From Comamonadaceae bacterium (lineage in GTDB: Bacteria > Pseudomonadota > Gammaproteobacteria > Burkholderiales > Burkholderiaceae_C), in assembly GCA_947450675.1 (NCBI GenBank), contig CANFWI010000004.1, forward strand, positions 1 to 64,000: a stretch of DNA of 64,000 bases, read 5' to 3'. Positions 10,092-20,518 of this stretch are shown one piece after another. The notes under the pieces were generated by a model. It was not told the origin of the DNA, did no database searches, and saw only the letters and a program-made list of their open reading frames with translations. The position numbers were made by a program, and so were the translations under genes. The number at the start of each line of letters is the position of its first letter. Positions within the stretch are counted from its first letter, which is position 1.

Positions 10092-10661
10092 ATGTCATCC
10101 ATACGCCTTGCGCCCAGTCGCTTTGACAACGCTGATGCTGCTTCAACACCACGCCGCGTGGGCTGGCGTCGCAGCCTTAGGTGTATCGCTTTCACCAGTC
10201 TGCTGAGCCTCGGCGCTTGCGTTCAAATGCCGCGCACGGACATGGACGTGCCGGCTACAACTATCTGGTCAGGGCGACTGAGTCTGCAAGTGCGATCAGA
10301 GCCACCGCAATCATTTTCTGGTGGTTTTGAAATCAAAGGCAATCCGAGTCAAGGTGAACTGAGGCTGAACAGCCCACTCGGAAACACCGTGTTGGCGGCA
10401 CGATGGTCACCCACGCAAGCCACCCTTTATTCGGGCAACCAATCGCGCAACTTCATGTCGATTGACGCGCTGATTGAGCAGTCCACTGGAGCCGCGCTGC
10501 CGGTTGCCGCACTGTTTGATTGGCTCGACGGCAAAGACACCCAGTCGAACGGTTGGACGGCAGACCTGACGCACCAGCCAGAAGGTCGTATCAACGCCAG
10601 TCGCATCAATCCGCTGCCACAGTCTGAGCTTCGAATCGTGCTGGACACGCCAACGCACTGA
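10092..10661 (+). CDS. lolB: Outer-membrane lipoprotein insertion protein LolB
   Basis: LolB accepts lipoproteins from LolA and inserts them into the outer membrane. The 189-residue product has an N-terminal region with several Arg, a hydrophobic stretch and the lipobox LGAC with Cys43. The mature part shows the LolB pattern IWSGRLSLQV, SFSGGFEIKGNPSQGELRL and LFDWLDGKD. The signal is preceded by about 30 extra residues, so the true start may be later. Its position between the TPR gene and ispE matches the usual lolB-ispE-prs order. Confidence 0.9.
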   Translation: MSSIRLAPSRFDNADAASTPRRVGWRRSLRCIAFTSLLSLGACVQMPRTDMDVPATTIWSGRLSLQVRSEPPQSFSGGFEIKGNPSQGELRLNSPLGNTVLAARWSPTQATLYSGNQSRNFMSIDALIEQSTGAALPVAALFDWLDGKDTQSNGWTADLTHQPEGRINASRINPLPQSELRIVLDTPTH

Positions 10662-10692
10662 CTGGTCCGCCGAAAAATTGCCTCAGAGTTCC

Positions 10693-11595
10693 ATGATATT
10701 TTCCGAATCTCCCCCGCCGCCCGGCCACAGATCAGCCCCGCTGAAGGCTATTTACGACGTGCTGGCACCCGCCAAACTGAATTTATTTCTGCACATCACG
10801 GGACGACGCACTGATGGATATCACTTGTTGCAGTCGGTTTTCATGCTCATCGACTGGTGCGACACGCTGCACTTCGAACTGCGCCACGACGGCATCATTT
10901 CGCGTACCGACGTACGCCCCACAACAGACGACGCACTGCCGGCAGACGACCTGACCGTGCGTGCCGCTCGGGCCTTGCAAGCCGCCACCGGCACCTCGCT
11001 AGGGGTCAACATCAGCCTTGAAAAGCGCATCCCTTCGCAGGCAGGGATGGGGGGTGGATCGTCTGATGCGGCGAGTTGTCTTCGCGCGCTGCAGCGACTT
11101 TGGGGGGTTTATGTGTCTCCAGAAAAATTGCAAGACATCGCCCTGACCTTGGGTGCAGATGTGCCGTTTTTCTTAGGTGAGGGCCACGCTTGGGTCGAAG
11201 GCATCGGTGAACAACTGACCCCGATTCAATTGCCGCCAGCGCAATTTTTAGTCGTCAAACCACCTATCGGATTGTCAACTCCTGCAATTTTTGCTGCTCC
11301 GGAGCTAAAACGCGATACGCCAACTGCTACAATGCGAGGCTTCGCTGCAAACGACAACGGCTGTATTTACGGATTTGGCCAAAACGACTTGCAGCCGGTT
11401 GCTGAGAAACTTTGCGCACCGCTGGTCCAGTCTCTTGATTGGCTTGCGACACAAGGTCTACAAGGCAGAATGACCGGCTCAGGCAGTGCTGTTTTTGCGC
11501 AGATTTTGCAAGATTCGATGATTCCGGCAGCTCCAAGCGGCTGGATCGTCAAAAAATGCAAAATTCTAGAGGCACATCCTCTTGCCGGTTGGTAG
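10693..11595 (+). CDS. ispE: 4-diphosphocytidyl-2-C-methyl-D-erythritol kinase IspE
   Basis: IspE phosphorylates CDP-methylerythritol in the MEP isoprenoid pathway. It is a GHMP kinase: VLAPAKLNLFLHITG opens the fold near residue 23, and the phosphate loop PSQAGMGGGSSDAAS is at 114-128. GADVPFFLGEGHAW and MTGSGSAVFA complete the family pattern. The ATG at 10693 is taken; a TTG at 10678 is upstream, and a CTG would start at LKAIYDV, where homologues usually begin, so the first 17 residues are uncertain. The 300-residue length is normal. It is followed by tRNA-Gln and prs. Confidence 0.95.
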   Translation: MIFSESPPPPGHRSAPLKAIYDVLAPAKLNLFLHITGRRTDGYHLLQSVFMLIDWCDTLHFELRHDGIISRTDVRPTTDDALPADDLTVRAARALQAATGTSLGVNISLEKRIPSQAGMGGGSSDAASCLRALQRLWGVYVSPEKLQDIALTLGADVPFFLGEGHAWVEGIGEQLTPIQLPPAQFLVVKPPIGLSTPAIFAAPELKRDTPTATMRGFAANDNGCIYGFGQNDLQPVAEKLCAPLVQSLDWLATQGLQGRMTGSGSAVFAQILQDSMIPAAPSGWIVKKCKILEAHPLAGW

Positions 11596-11705
11596 AATGC
11601 CGGTTTTAGGACACGTTTTCTAGAGACGAAGAGTTAAGTTTATAGGTTGATTGCTGAAGTTAAGGGTTGCCGCAAGGCCGCCACATGACAGCAGTAGACC
11701 TGTGT

Positions 11706-11782
11706 AGGGGTGTCGCCAAGTTGGTTAAGGCACTGGATTTTGATTCCAGCATTCGCAGGTTCGACTCCTTCCACCCCTGCCA
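11706..11782 (+). tRNA. tRNA-Gln (TTG)
   Basis: The 77-base gene folds as a full cloverleaf: acceptor AGGGGTG pairs with CACCCCT, the anticodon stem CTGGA/TCCAG encloses TTTTGAT with anticodon TTG, the T-loop contains GTTCGA, and the CCA end is encoded after discriminator G. It lies between ispE and prs, a position often seen in Burkholderiales. An A/T-leaning 110-base leader precedes it. Confidence 0.97.
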
Positions 11783-11904
11783 AATTTATGGGCCTTTGCC
11801 GCGGACTTTGATTCAAAGTCCGGGCATTGGCCTTTTGCTTTTGCGTGTTTTAGTGTGTCTATTGCCTCTTCACCGCTTCAATGCCAAACACCGCTGGATC
11901 CCAC

Positions 11905-12879
11905 ATGCTGCCGCACAACCCTGAATTCATGGTTTTCACTGGCAATGCCAATCCGGGCTTAGCCCAGGAAATTGCCCAGAACCTCGGTATTGCATTGGGT
12001 GCTGCCCATGTTGGCCGTTTCTCTGACGGTGAAGTCACCGTCGAGATTCAGCAAAACGTGCGGGCTCGCGAAGTCTTCGTGGTGCAGTCAACTTCCGCAC
12101 CGACCAACGACAACCTGATGGAATTGCTGATCATGGTGGACGCCCTCAAGCGTGCATCTGCCGAGCGCATTTCCGCTGTCATTCCCTACTTTGGTTACGC
12201 CCGTCAAGACCGCCGTCCGCGTTCGGCGCGCGTGCCGATCACGGCCAAAGTCGTCGCCAACATGCTGCAAGCGGTCGGCGTTTCGCGGGTTTTGACGATG
12301 GACTTGCACGCTGACCAAATTCAAGGCTTTTTCGATATTCCTGTCGACAATATTTACGCATCGCCTGTTTTGTTGGGTGACCTGCGCCAGCAAAACTACA
12401 ACGACCTGATGGTTGTCTCGCCAGACGTCGGCGGCGTGGTTCGCGCCCGTGCGCTGGCCAAGCAACTCGGTTGCGACATGGCCATCATTGACAAGCGCCG
12501 CCCCAAAGCCAATGTGTCTGAAGTCATGCACGTGATCGGCGATATTGATGGCCGCAACTGCGTCATCATGGACGACATGATCGACACCGCCGGCACGCTG
12601 CTGAAAGCCGCTGAAGTGCTGAAGGAGCGCGGTGCGAAGAAGGTTTACGCCTACTGCACACACCCGATTTTTTCGGGCCCTGCCATTGACCGCATCGCCA
12701 AGAGCGATGCCCTCGATGAGGTCGTGGTGACCAACACCATCTCGCTGAGCGAAAGCGCCATGGCTTGCAAAAAAATTCGCCAACTCTCTGTTGCGCCGCT
12801 GATTGCCGAAACAATTCAGCGCATTGCCAAGGGTGAGTCGGTCATGAGTTTGTTCTCGGATCAAGACAATCTGTTCTGA
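11905..12879 (+). CDS. prs: Ribose-phosphate pyrophosphokinase
   Basis: It makes PRPP from ribose-5-phosphate and ATP for nucleotide, His and Trp synthesis. The 324-residue product has the ATP-binding flexible loop region [18 protein letters not shown] near 98-115, [11 protein letters not shown] at 133-143, [13 protein letters not shown] at 170-182 and the PRPP loop DDMIDTAGT at 223-231. The ATG at 11905 ([13 protein letters not shown]) aligns with the usual family start; an ATG 8 codons upstream at 11881 is possible. A strong terminator follows 17 bases after the stop. Confidence 0.96.
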   Translation: MLPHNPEFMVFTGNANPGLAQEIAQNLGIALGAAHVGRFSDGEVTVEIQQNVRAREVFVVQSTSAPTNDNLMELLIMVDALKRASAERISAVIPYFGYARQDRRPRSARVPITAKVVANMLQAVGVSRVLTMDLHADQIQGFFDIPVDNIYASPVLLGDLRQQNYNDLMVVSPDVGGVVRARALAKQLGCDMAIIDKRRPKANVSEVMHVIGDIDGRNCVIMDDMIDTAGTLLKAAEVLKERGAKKVYAYCTHPIFSGPAIDRIAKSDALDEVVVTNTISLSESAMACKKIRQLSVAPLIAETIQRIAKGESVMSLFSDQDNLF

Positions 12880-12895
12880 TTCCAGACAAAAAGTG

Positions 12896-12920
12896 GGCGG
12901 CCTTTGAGAGGCCGCCTTTT
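12896..12920 (+). terminator. Rho-independent terminator after prs
   Basis: Perfect 8-base arms GGCGGCCT and AGGCCGCC around TTGAG are followed by four T. It sits between the prs stop and the rplY ribosome-binding site, so rplY either has its own promoter or depends on read-through. Confidence 0.85.
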
Positions 12921-12968
12921 ACGTTACGAGGCGAGCTGGTCGCGGCCTGCCTCTTCAGGAGAAATAGT

Positions 12969-13622
12969 ATGAAATTCACCGCTTTTGAGCGCGCATTGCA
13001 GGGCACGGGTGCGAGCCGCCGTCTCCGCATCACCGGTCGCACGCCCGGTATTGTTTATGGTGGCGTTGACGCTGCATTGATGATCGAGCTCGATCACAAC
13101 GCGCTGTTCCATGCCATCAAAAAAGAAGCTTTCCACGCATCCATCCTCGAGATGGAATTGGCTGGAAATGTCCACAAGGTCTTGCTGCGCAATTTGCAAA
13201 TGCACCCTTTCAAACAGCAAATTCTGCACATTGACTTCCAGCGCGTCGAAGCTACGACCCGCATGACGATCAAAGTGCCAGTGCATTTCAGCGGTGAAGA
13301 AAACTCCCCAGCTGTCAAAGCCGAGAATTGCTTGGTCAACCACGTGGCGACCGAGTTGACTGTTTCTTGCTTCCCAGCGGACATCCCTGAATTCATCGCT
13401 GTCGATTTGAGCGCGATGAAAAAAGGCACGTCACTGCACGTCAAAGACATCACGCTGCCAAAAGGCGTGAAGTTTGTGGCCAAGGGCCAAGTCAACCCCG
13501 TCTTGGCTTCGGTCACGGCTATCGTTGAAGAAGCCCCGGCTGAAGAAGCGCCAGCTGCTGATGCCAAAGACGCCAAGGGCGGCAAAGGCAAGCCTGCTGC
13601 CAAGCCAGCCGCCAAGAAGTAA
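12969..13622 (+). CDS. rplY: 50S ribosomal protein L25 (general stress Ctc form)
   Basis: L25 binds 5S rRNA. The 217-residue product has the N-terminal 5S-binding domain (residues 1-95, with HIDFQRV) and the C-terminal TL5/Ctc domain ([15 protein letters not shown] to about 190). The tail is rich in Ala, Glu, Lys and Pro ([12 protein letters not shown], then [10 protein letters not shown]), a frequent extension in Burkholderiales. The ribosome-binding site AGGAGA is 6 bases before the ATG. Terminators lie on both sides, so it may be its own unit upstream of pth. Confidence 0.96.
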   Translation: MKFTAFERALQGTGASRRLRITGRTPGIVYGGVDAALMIELDHNALFHAIKKEAFHASILEMELAGNVHKVLLRNLQMHPFKQQILHIDFQRVEATTRMTIKVPVHFSGEENSPAVKAENCLVNHVATELTVSCFPADIPEFIAVDLSAMKKGTSLHVKDITLPKGVKFVAKGQVNPVLASVTAIVEEAPAEEAPAADAKDAKGGKGKPAAKPAAKK

Positions 13623-13654
13623 GCTCTTCACTGAGCCTTGCCTCACGGCTGCGG

Positions 13655-13689
13655 CCCATATCCTCGCAAGAGGGTGTGGGCTTTTTTTA
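13655..13689 (+). terminator. Rho-independent terminator after rplY
   Basis: Arms GCCCATATCCTC and GAGGGTGTGGGC pair around GCAA with two G-U wobbles and are followed by seven T. Confidence 0.88.
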
Positions 13690-13750
13690 TGGGACCTAAG
13701 CGCGTTACAGTTGTGCAAAGCGTCAACCGACACACCGCATCCATTTTTTC

Positions 13751-15186
<1,436 letters not shown>

Positions 15187-15235
15187 ATTCAGAATTATGC
15201 CCCCGAGGCCCAAAGCCTTGGCGCCAGTGTTGCAA

Positions 15236-15895
15236 TCAAGCAGTGAAGGCGCCTAAGCGCGCCAGCAAATGAAAATGCACCGCCCCAGCCTTGCTGCTGC
15301 GGTAAATCTCCAGCCCCAACGGCGTCAACTCGTCGGCAGTCCAAGTGCGCGGCGCTTCAAGGTAGACCAGACCCTTGTCTGAAATCACCTCGGCTGCCGC
15401 CTTCAATGCGGGCTCAAACAACACCGAGTCAAACGGTGGATCAATGAACACCAACTGGATCGAGCCTGGGCTTTGGCGCCTGAGCAAGCCGACGCCGTCA
15501 CCGCGCTCGACACGCACCACATCGGCCTTCAGGCGCTCTTGCAGGGCCTTTAGCTTGAGCACCAACTGGGCATCCTGCTCGCACAAGACCACTTCGGCTG
15601 CGCCGCGCGAAGCCGCTTCAAAACCAAGCACACCGGTGCCGGCAAAAATATCCATGCAGCGCCAGCCGGTCAGGTCTTGGCCGAGCCAGTTGAACAAGGT
15701 TTCGCGCACGCGGTCAGGTGTCGGACGCAGGCCCGGCTTGTCGGACACCGGCAGCTTGGTGCGCTTGTAAAGGCCACCAATGATGCGGACTTCGCCGGGC
15801 AACGGCTTGTTGTGGCGCGGTCCAGGCTTGCCCTTGGTTTTGCTTTGTGGCTTGGCCGCTGGCGCAGGCTTGGCCTGTTCGGAACGCGGCCTCAT
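15236..15895 (-). CDS. rsmD: 16S rRNA (guanine966-N2)-methyltransferase RsmD
   Basis: RsmD methylates G966 of 16S rRNA with SAM. The SAM motif DIFAGTGVLG is at residues 82-91 and the catalytic DPPF at 152-155. The first 30 residues are a basic, Pro/Lys-rich tail that may aid RNA binding. IIGGLYKRTKLPV then PTPDRVRETLFNWL are family hallmarks. Its ATG overlaps the stop of the upstream M16 gene (ATGA), so the run of two peptidases, rsmD and coaD is probably one transcript. Confidence 0.95.
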   Translation of the reverse strand: MRPRSEQAKPAPAAKPQSKTKGKPGPRHNKPLPGEVRIIGGLYKRTKLPVSDKPGLRPTPDRVRETLFNWLGQDLTGWRCMDIFAGTGVLGFEAASRGAAEVVLCEQDAQLVLKLKALQERLKADVVRVERGDGVGLLRRQSPGSIQLVFIDPPFDSVLFEPALKAAAEVISDKGLVYLEAPRTWTADELTPLGLEIYRSSKAGAVHFHLLARLGAFTA

Positions 15896-17250
15896 GCGCC
15901 GGCTCCCAGCACCACGGTGACCATGCGGTCTGGCTGCAGCTTGCGGGCAAATGCCGCCTTGATGTCGGCCGCAGTGATTTTTTCAACCTGGGCGGTCCAG
16001 GTGTCTAGGTAATTGAGTGGCAAGTTATTCCAGGCGATGTTGGCGACGTTACCGAGTAGTTTCGCATTGCTGTCGATGAGCAGCGGGAAGCCGCCCATCA
16101 GATTGTCCTTGGCGGCCTTCAGTTCGGCTTCGGTTGGACCTTCAGTGACGAATTTTGCCAGCACCTCGCGAGCCACCTTCACTGCCTGTTCGGCTTGATC
16201 TGGTCGGGTCTGCAAACCGATGGTGAAAGCACCGGCATGAAGTCCTGGCGAAAAGTAGCTGTAGACGCTGTAAGCCAAGCCACGTTTTTCCCGCACCTCA
16301 CTCGTCAGCCGCGAGACAAAACCGCCACCACCCAGCGTGTAGTTACCGACGGTGAGTGCAAAAAAATCTGGGTCTGAACGCTGATAACCGGGCTGCCCAA
16401 TCAAGACCTGCGCCTGCGCCGATTGGAACGCAATGGCTTGCGTCAGCGGAGCCGTCAGCGGCTTAACGTCAGCAACTGCCGGCAAGGTTTCGCAACGCGC
16501 GGCGGCGCCCTGCGGCAAGCGCGCGAGCAATTCTTTCACCAAGGCATCCGCCTGAGGCCGCGTGACATCTCCGACCACGCTGACCTTGGCTCGGCAAGGC
16601 TGAATAAATCGGCTGTAAAACTGACGCATGTCAGCCACGGAGATGCGTGCCAGAGTCTCCTCAGTGATCTCAAAACCATAGGGATGATTGCCGTACACCG
16701 CCGCTGAAAAAGCCTTGGCTGCCAGCGTGGCGGGTCGCGTGTTGGCCTCGCGAATTGAAGCACCGATACGCTCGCGGTCACGCAGCCAAATCGCCTCTGG
16801 AAAGGCCGGTTCACCGATTTGGCGGGCAGCCAGTGCGACGGCTTTCGGCAACAAATCTGGGTAGCTCAAAGTGCGCAATGAAAAGCTCATTCGGTCGCGA
16901 CCAGAACCCGCGGAGAAGGCGGCACCCAGATCAGCCCAAGCTTCGCTGAGCTGGTTTTCGTCCAGTGCTGGTGAACCGGCCTTCGCCGCAATGCCCTTGG
17001 CGTTCATGTTCGAAACCGTGGTCGCCAAGCCGACCTTGTCCGCGGGGTCTCGGCGGTCGCCAGCGTCAAAGTCGATCTGCACATCGAGCATCGGAATGCC
17101 GTGGCTTTCAACCAAATAGACCTTGGCGCCACTGGCCTGCGTCCAGTGTTGAATCGGCAAGGCCGCCAGTGCCGCGTTGCTCTGCAGCAGCGCTGCCAGT
17201 GCAAGCCAGACAACACGCGCCGCCGGGCCGCCGAATTTTGAAATCAACAT
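15892..17250 (-). CDS. M16-family protein lacking the zinc motif (partner subunit)
   Basis: The 452-residue product has a signal peptide (about residues 1-29, ending ALAALP) and the two-lobed M16 pattern, with GGGGFVSRLTSEVREKRGLAYSVYSYF in the second lobe (about 310-335). Where active M16 enzymes have HxxEH it reads SNMNAKGIAAKAG, so no zinc site is present. Such subunits normally pair with an active M16 protease. The active copy ends 16 bases upstream on the same strand, so a periplasmic heterodimer is likely. The ATG at 17250 is used; the frame is open 12 codons upstream. Confidence 0.9.
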   Translation of the reverse strand: MLISKFGGPAARVVWLALAALLQSNAALAALPIQHWTQASGAKVYLVESHGIPMLDVQIDFDAGDRRDPADKVGLATTVSNMNAKGIAAKAGSPALDENQLSEAWADLGAAFSAGSGRDRMSFSLRTLSYPDLLPKAVALAARQIGEPAFPEAIWLRDRERIGASIREANTRPATLAAKAFSAAVYGNHPYGFEITEETLARISVADMRQFYSRFIQPCRAKVSVVGDVTRPQADALVKELLARLPQGAAARCETLPAVADVKPLTAPLTQAIAFQSAQAQVLIGQPGYQRSDPDFFALTVGNYTLGGGGFVSRLTSEVREKRGLAYSVYSYFSPGLHAGAFTIGLQTRPDQAEQAVKVAREVLAKFVTEGPTEAELKAAKDNLMGGFPLLIDSNAKLLGNVANIAWNNLPLNYLDTWTAQVEKITAADIKAAFARKLQPDRMVTVVLGAGA

Positions 17251-17266
17251 ACTTTTTCTTTCGCGT

Positions 17267-18775
17267 TCAGTGAAGTTCGCCCGCAACGGCTGCGCGAGGT
17301 TTGCGGTTGGGGTCCAGCGGTTGTGGCACCAACACCGCTTGCGTCAGCTGGTCATCACCAAAGTAACGTGCGGCCACGGACTGCACTTCAGCGGCACTGA
17401 TGTTGCGCAACTGCGCCACCAAGCGTGCGCTGGCGTCGAGCGGAAAACCATTGACCCAGTGGCTGCCCAGTTCGCGCGCTTGGCTGAACAGCGCGTCTAA
17501 CTTGTAAATTTCGGACGCCACCCACTGCGTCTTGACGCGGTTGAGTTCAGCCTCATTGACGCCGTCGCGGGCGATCAGCGCAACCTGCTGGCGCAGCGCG
17601 TCGATCACTTGCTGCGGGGTCTGGCCTTCGGCGGGCACGCCGTCCAGCGTGAAGACCTGCGGCCCACGGCCCAGCAATCCGTTGTCAGCGCCGGCACTGT
17701 CGGCCACGCGGCCCTTGCCCTGCGTCAGCGCCCGATCAAGCCGAGCGCCGCTGTAGCCGTCGAGTACGGCTGACAGCACCGTCAAAGCCAGCGCGTCTTG
17801 GCTGTCTTTGTGCAAGGCAGTACCTGCGGGCGCATCGACCAATCCGCTGGCGTCGAGCTGCGGCACTTTGAACATCAGGCTGACATACGCCTGGCTGGCG
17901 CTGGCCTTGTGGTCAAGACGCTTGATGCCGGCCTGCACCGGTTCAAGGCGAGGCTTGCGCAGCGGTGTGGTCGCAGCCGGTATCACGCCGTAATACTTGT
18001 CTGCCAGCGCTTTGACCGCAGCCACATCCACATCTCCGGCAACCACCACGGCGGCGTTGCTGGGCACATACCACTTGCGGTAAAAACTGCGCACATCCTC
18101 CGGCGTCATGGCGTCAAGGTCGCTCATCCAACCGACGATGGGGCGGCGATACGGTGCAGCGGTGAAGGCGACGGCATTCGCGGCTTCATAGAGCTGAGCG
18201 CGTGGCGCGTCTTCTGTGCGCATCCGGCGTTCTTCTTTGACCACTTCAATTTCGCGTTTGAATTCGTCGTCGTCCCACTGGGTGTTGGCAAAGCGGTCAG
18301 CTTCGAGCTGCATCACCTCTTCAAGTCGATTGGCCGGGATTTGCTGGTGATAGGCCGTGGTGTCGCGGCTGGTGAAGGCGTTGTCGCGGCCACCCAAAGC
18401 GGCAATGCGCCGCGAGAATTCACCGGGCTTGAGTGTGAGCGTGCCTTTGAACATCATGTGTTCCAGCGCATGCGCCACGCCCGAGGTGCCGTCGACCTCG
18501 TCCATTGAGCCAACCCGGACCCACAACATGTGCACCACCGTCGGCGCACGGTGGTCTGGCTTGACGATGAGCGTCATACCGTTGGCCAAGGTGAACTTTT
18601 GCGCCTGCACTGCAAAGGCGGCAGGGCTGAACGCACACAAAAACGTCAGAGCGGTGACCGCGAGCATCCTCCACAAGGCGGCCACGGATCGGTCTGGCAG
18701 GAAAGAAAGTAGGGGCATAAGCAGGCGGCGCATCATCAGGTTTGGAATAAATTTACCCAGCAGGGTGTGTTTCAT
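17267..18775 (-). CDS. M16 family zinc metallopeptidase (active)
   Basis: The inverted zinc motif HALEH gives His102, Glu105 and His106, and the distal Glu lies in REIEVVKEERRMR about 75 residues later. A hydrophobic secretion segment runs from about 37 to 55 (LAVTALTFLCAFSPAAFA), preceded by a basic 36-residue leader. The start at 18775 has AGGG 6 bases upstream; Met14, Met15, Met20 or Met37 would give a more usual signal peptide, so the N-terminus is uncertain. It diverges from ftsY with 37 bases between starts and is followed by the inactive M16 partner. The frame remains open far upstream opposite ftsY, which is only a shadow. Confidence 0.93.
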   Translation of the reverse strand: MKHTLLGKFIPNLMMRRLLMPLLSFLPDRSVAALWRMLAVTALTFLCAFSPAAFAVQAQKFTLANGMTLIVKPDHRAPTVVHMLWVRVGSMDEVDGTSGVAHALEHMMFKGTLTLKPGEFSRRIAALGGRDNAFTSRDTTAYHQQIPANRLEEVMQLEADRFANTQWDDDEFKREIEVVKEERRMRTEDAPRAQLYEAANAVAFTAAPYRRPIVGWMSDLDAMTPEDVRSFYRKWYVPSNAAVVVAGDVDVAAVKALADKYYGVIPAATTPLRKPRLEPVQAGIKRLDHKASASQAYVSLMFKVPQLDASGLVDAPAGTALHKDSQDALALTVLSAVLDGYSGARLDRALTQGKGRVADSAGADNGLLGRGPQVFTLDGVPAEGQTPQQVIDALRQQVALIARDGVNEAELNRVKTQWVASEIYKLDALFSQARELGSHWVNGFPLDASARLVAQLRNISAAEVQSVAARYFGDDQLTQAVLVPQPLDPNRKPRAAVAGELH

Positions 18776-18812
18776 AGAATACCCTGACTCCAAAGACCAC
18801 TCACGTTCAGTT

Positions 18813-20000
18813 ATGTTCAGTTTTTTCAAGAAAATCCTCAAACCTTCAGCGCCTGCTGCCGCGCCCTTATCGGCTACGCCGCCAGCCGAAGCCGTCTCGG
18901 CCACGCCGGCCGTCGCCACGTCACCCGAGCCACCCAAGTTGGCTGCGAGTACCCGTTCCGGCAGTCTTATTGGCAGTGCGCTGGTCACCCCGATTGACAT
19001 TCCGCTCCCTGGCGCCGTGCCGCCTGAGCGCCAGCGCTGGCTGAGCAAACTCGCAGACGGGCTGCGCAAAACCGGCAGCAGCATTTCAAGTGTTTTCACC
19101 GGCACGCAAATCAACGAAGCGCTGTACGAAGACCTGGAGTCTGCTTTGTTGATGGCTGACGCCGGCGTGGGCGCAACGCAATACCTGCTGGACGACGTCA
19201 AGCGCCGCGTCAAAGAAGGTGGCGTGACCCACCCGATCGCGGTCAAGAACGTGTTGATCGAGTCCATCACCCTGCTGCTCAAGCCGCTTGAAAAACCACT
19301 GGTCATCGGTGAGTTTTTACCGACGGTGATCATGGTCGCCGGGGTCAATGGCGCGGGCAAGACCACCTCGATCGGCAAACTGACTCGGCACTTGGCTGAC
19401 AACGGCGCCTCCGTGCTGTTGGCCGCCGCCGACACCTTCCGGGCCGCGGCGCGCGAACAGCTCACCGTCTGGGCCGACCGCAACACGGTCGAGATCATCA
19501 GCCAGGAAGGCGGCGACCCAGCATCCGTGAGCTTTGACGCCGTCAGCGCCGGCAAGGCGCGTGGCCGAGACGTGGTGCTCGTCGACACGGCCGGCCGGTT
19601 GCCAACCCAGCTGCACCTGATGGAAGAGCTGAAAAAAATCAAGCGCACCATCGCAAAAGCTGGGGCCGGGGCTGAAATCACCGGAGCCGCTGCCAGCCCG
19701 GGCATCGGCATGCCGCCGCATGAAATCTTGCTGGTGATCGACGGCAACACCGGGCAAAACGCACTGGCGCAAGTCAAGTCGTTTGACGAAGCCTTGCAAC
19801 TCACCGGCCTCATCGTCACCAAGCTCGATGGCACCGCCAAGGGTGGCGTGCTGGCGGCCATTGCGCTGTGGGCGCGTGAGCGGGCCAAAGCGCACCCGAC
19901 ATGGCGCACAGTACCGGTGTATTTCATCGGTGTGGGCGAACAAGTTGAAGACCTTGAAACCTTCAACGCGCGCGAGTTTGCTCAAGCTTTGCTAAGCTGA
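18813..20000 (+). CDS. ftsY: Signal recognition particle receptor FtsY
   Basis: FtsY is the membrane-associated GTPase that receives SRP-ribosome complexes. The 395-residue product starts MFSFFKKILK, followed by an Ala/Pro-rich acidic-poor A region (to about 75), then the N domain and the G domain with P-loop GVNGAGKTT at 177-185, DTAGRLPTQ near 260 and TKLDGTAKGG near 340. The start is set by the typical MFxFFKK opening. Divergent M16 peptidases beside ftsY are a frequent arrangement in betaproteobacteria. Confidence 0.97.
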   Translation: MFSFFKKILKPSAPAAAPLSATPPAEAVSATPAVATSPEPPKLAASTRSGSLIGSALVTPIDIPLPGAVPPERQRWLSKLADGLRKTGSSISSVFTGTQINEALYEDLESALLMADAGVGATQYLLDDVKRRVKEGGVTHPIAVKNVLIESITLLLKPLEKPLVIGEFLPTVIMVAGVNGAGKTTSIGKLTRHLADNGASVLLAAADTFRAAAREQLTVWADRNTVEIISQEGGDPASVSFDAVSAGKARGRDVVLVDTAGRLPTQLHLMEELKKIKRTIAKAGAGAEITGAAASPGIGMPPHEILLVIDGNTGQNALAQVKSFDEALQLTGLIVTKLDGTAKGGVLAAIALWARERAKAHPTWRTVPVYFIGVGEQVEDLETFNAREFAQALLS

Positions 20001-20053
20001 GTGTTTGGCCAGTGCCTCATTTCGTTGTTCAAGGACTTTATTTGTCAGCTTTC

Positions 20054-20407
20054 ATGACCCGTTTAATTCAGCTTGTGATGCGCATCGTGTTCTGGCTGTT
20101 TGCAGCCATTGCATTGGCCAGCTTGATGGCTTTGGCCGTTGTGCTGGTGGTGCTCAGCCTGTTGCGGGCCTTGCTCACCGGAAAGCGCCCCACCGGCCCG
20201 ATGGTCTTTGGCCGCTTCCAGCAGTTTTCCAGCAAAGGCATGCAGGGCATGTGGCCGGGCGCCCGATCACCGACAGCACCTAGCGGGCCACCGGCCAGTC
20301 CGCTGGCTGAGCGTACGCGCCACCCAGACGAGCGCCCCCGAGTCGCCAGCGGCGACGTGGTCGACGTTGAAGTCCGCGACATCACGCCAGACAAACCGCG
20401 ACCCTGA
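20054..20407 (+). CDS. Small single-helix membrane protein, unknown
   Basis: The 117-residue product has one strong membrane helix (about residues 5-36, VFWLFAAIALASLMALAVVLVVL), then a basic loop RALLTGKRPTGP and a polar Pro/Arg-rich tail ending with a conserved-looking VVDVEVRDI. An in-frame GTG/ATG further upstream (20012) would add 14 residues. It follows ftsY by 53 bases on the same strand. I recall similar proteins of unknown function in Comamonadaceae, but cannot assign a role. Confidence 0.7.
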   Translation: MTRLIQLVMRIVFWLFAAIALASLMALAVVLVVLSLLRALLTGKRPTGPMVFGRFQQFSSKGMQGMWPGARSPTAPSGPPASPLAERTRHPDERPRVASGDVVDVEVRDITPDKPRP

Positions 20408-20488
20408 GCGCGGACCTGAGCCGTTCACCGGCCAAGTTGGCACGCTCAACTCACTAGCGTTTACCCGCACATTGCGTCGGCCTAATTT

Positions 20489-20498
20489 CGTATACGAT
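20489..20498. promoter_or_regulatory. Palindrome TCGTATACGA, likely GntR operator
   Basis: A perfect 10-base palindrome lies 21 bases before the GntR-family start codon, inside an A/T-rich stretch (ATACGATATATC) that could be a -10 region. FadR-subfamily regulators often bind palindromes with a GTATAC-like core, so autoregulation is plausible. The assignment is inferred from position and symmetry. Confidence 0.5.
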
Positions 20499-20518
20499 AT
20501 ATCTTCTACGGAATAACC

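Noticed and set aside
11581..11605. TAGAAT as a -10 of a tRNA-Gln promoter
   Set aside because: No -35 at usable spacing was found, and the position is over 100 bases from the tRNA.
18776..19966. Long N-terminal extension of the M16 peptidase opposite ftsY
   Set aside because: The frame is open for 397 more codons, but the extra part is antisense to ftsY and Ser/Arg/Pro-rich. The signal peptide marks the real start near 18775-18666.
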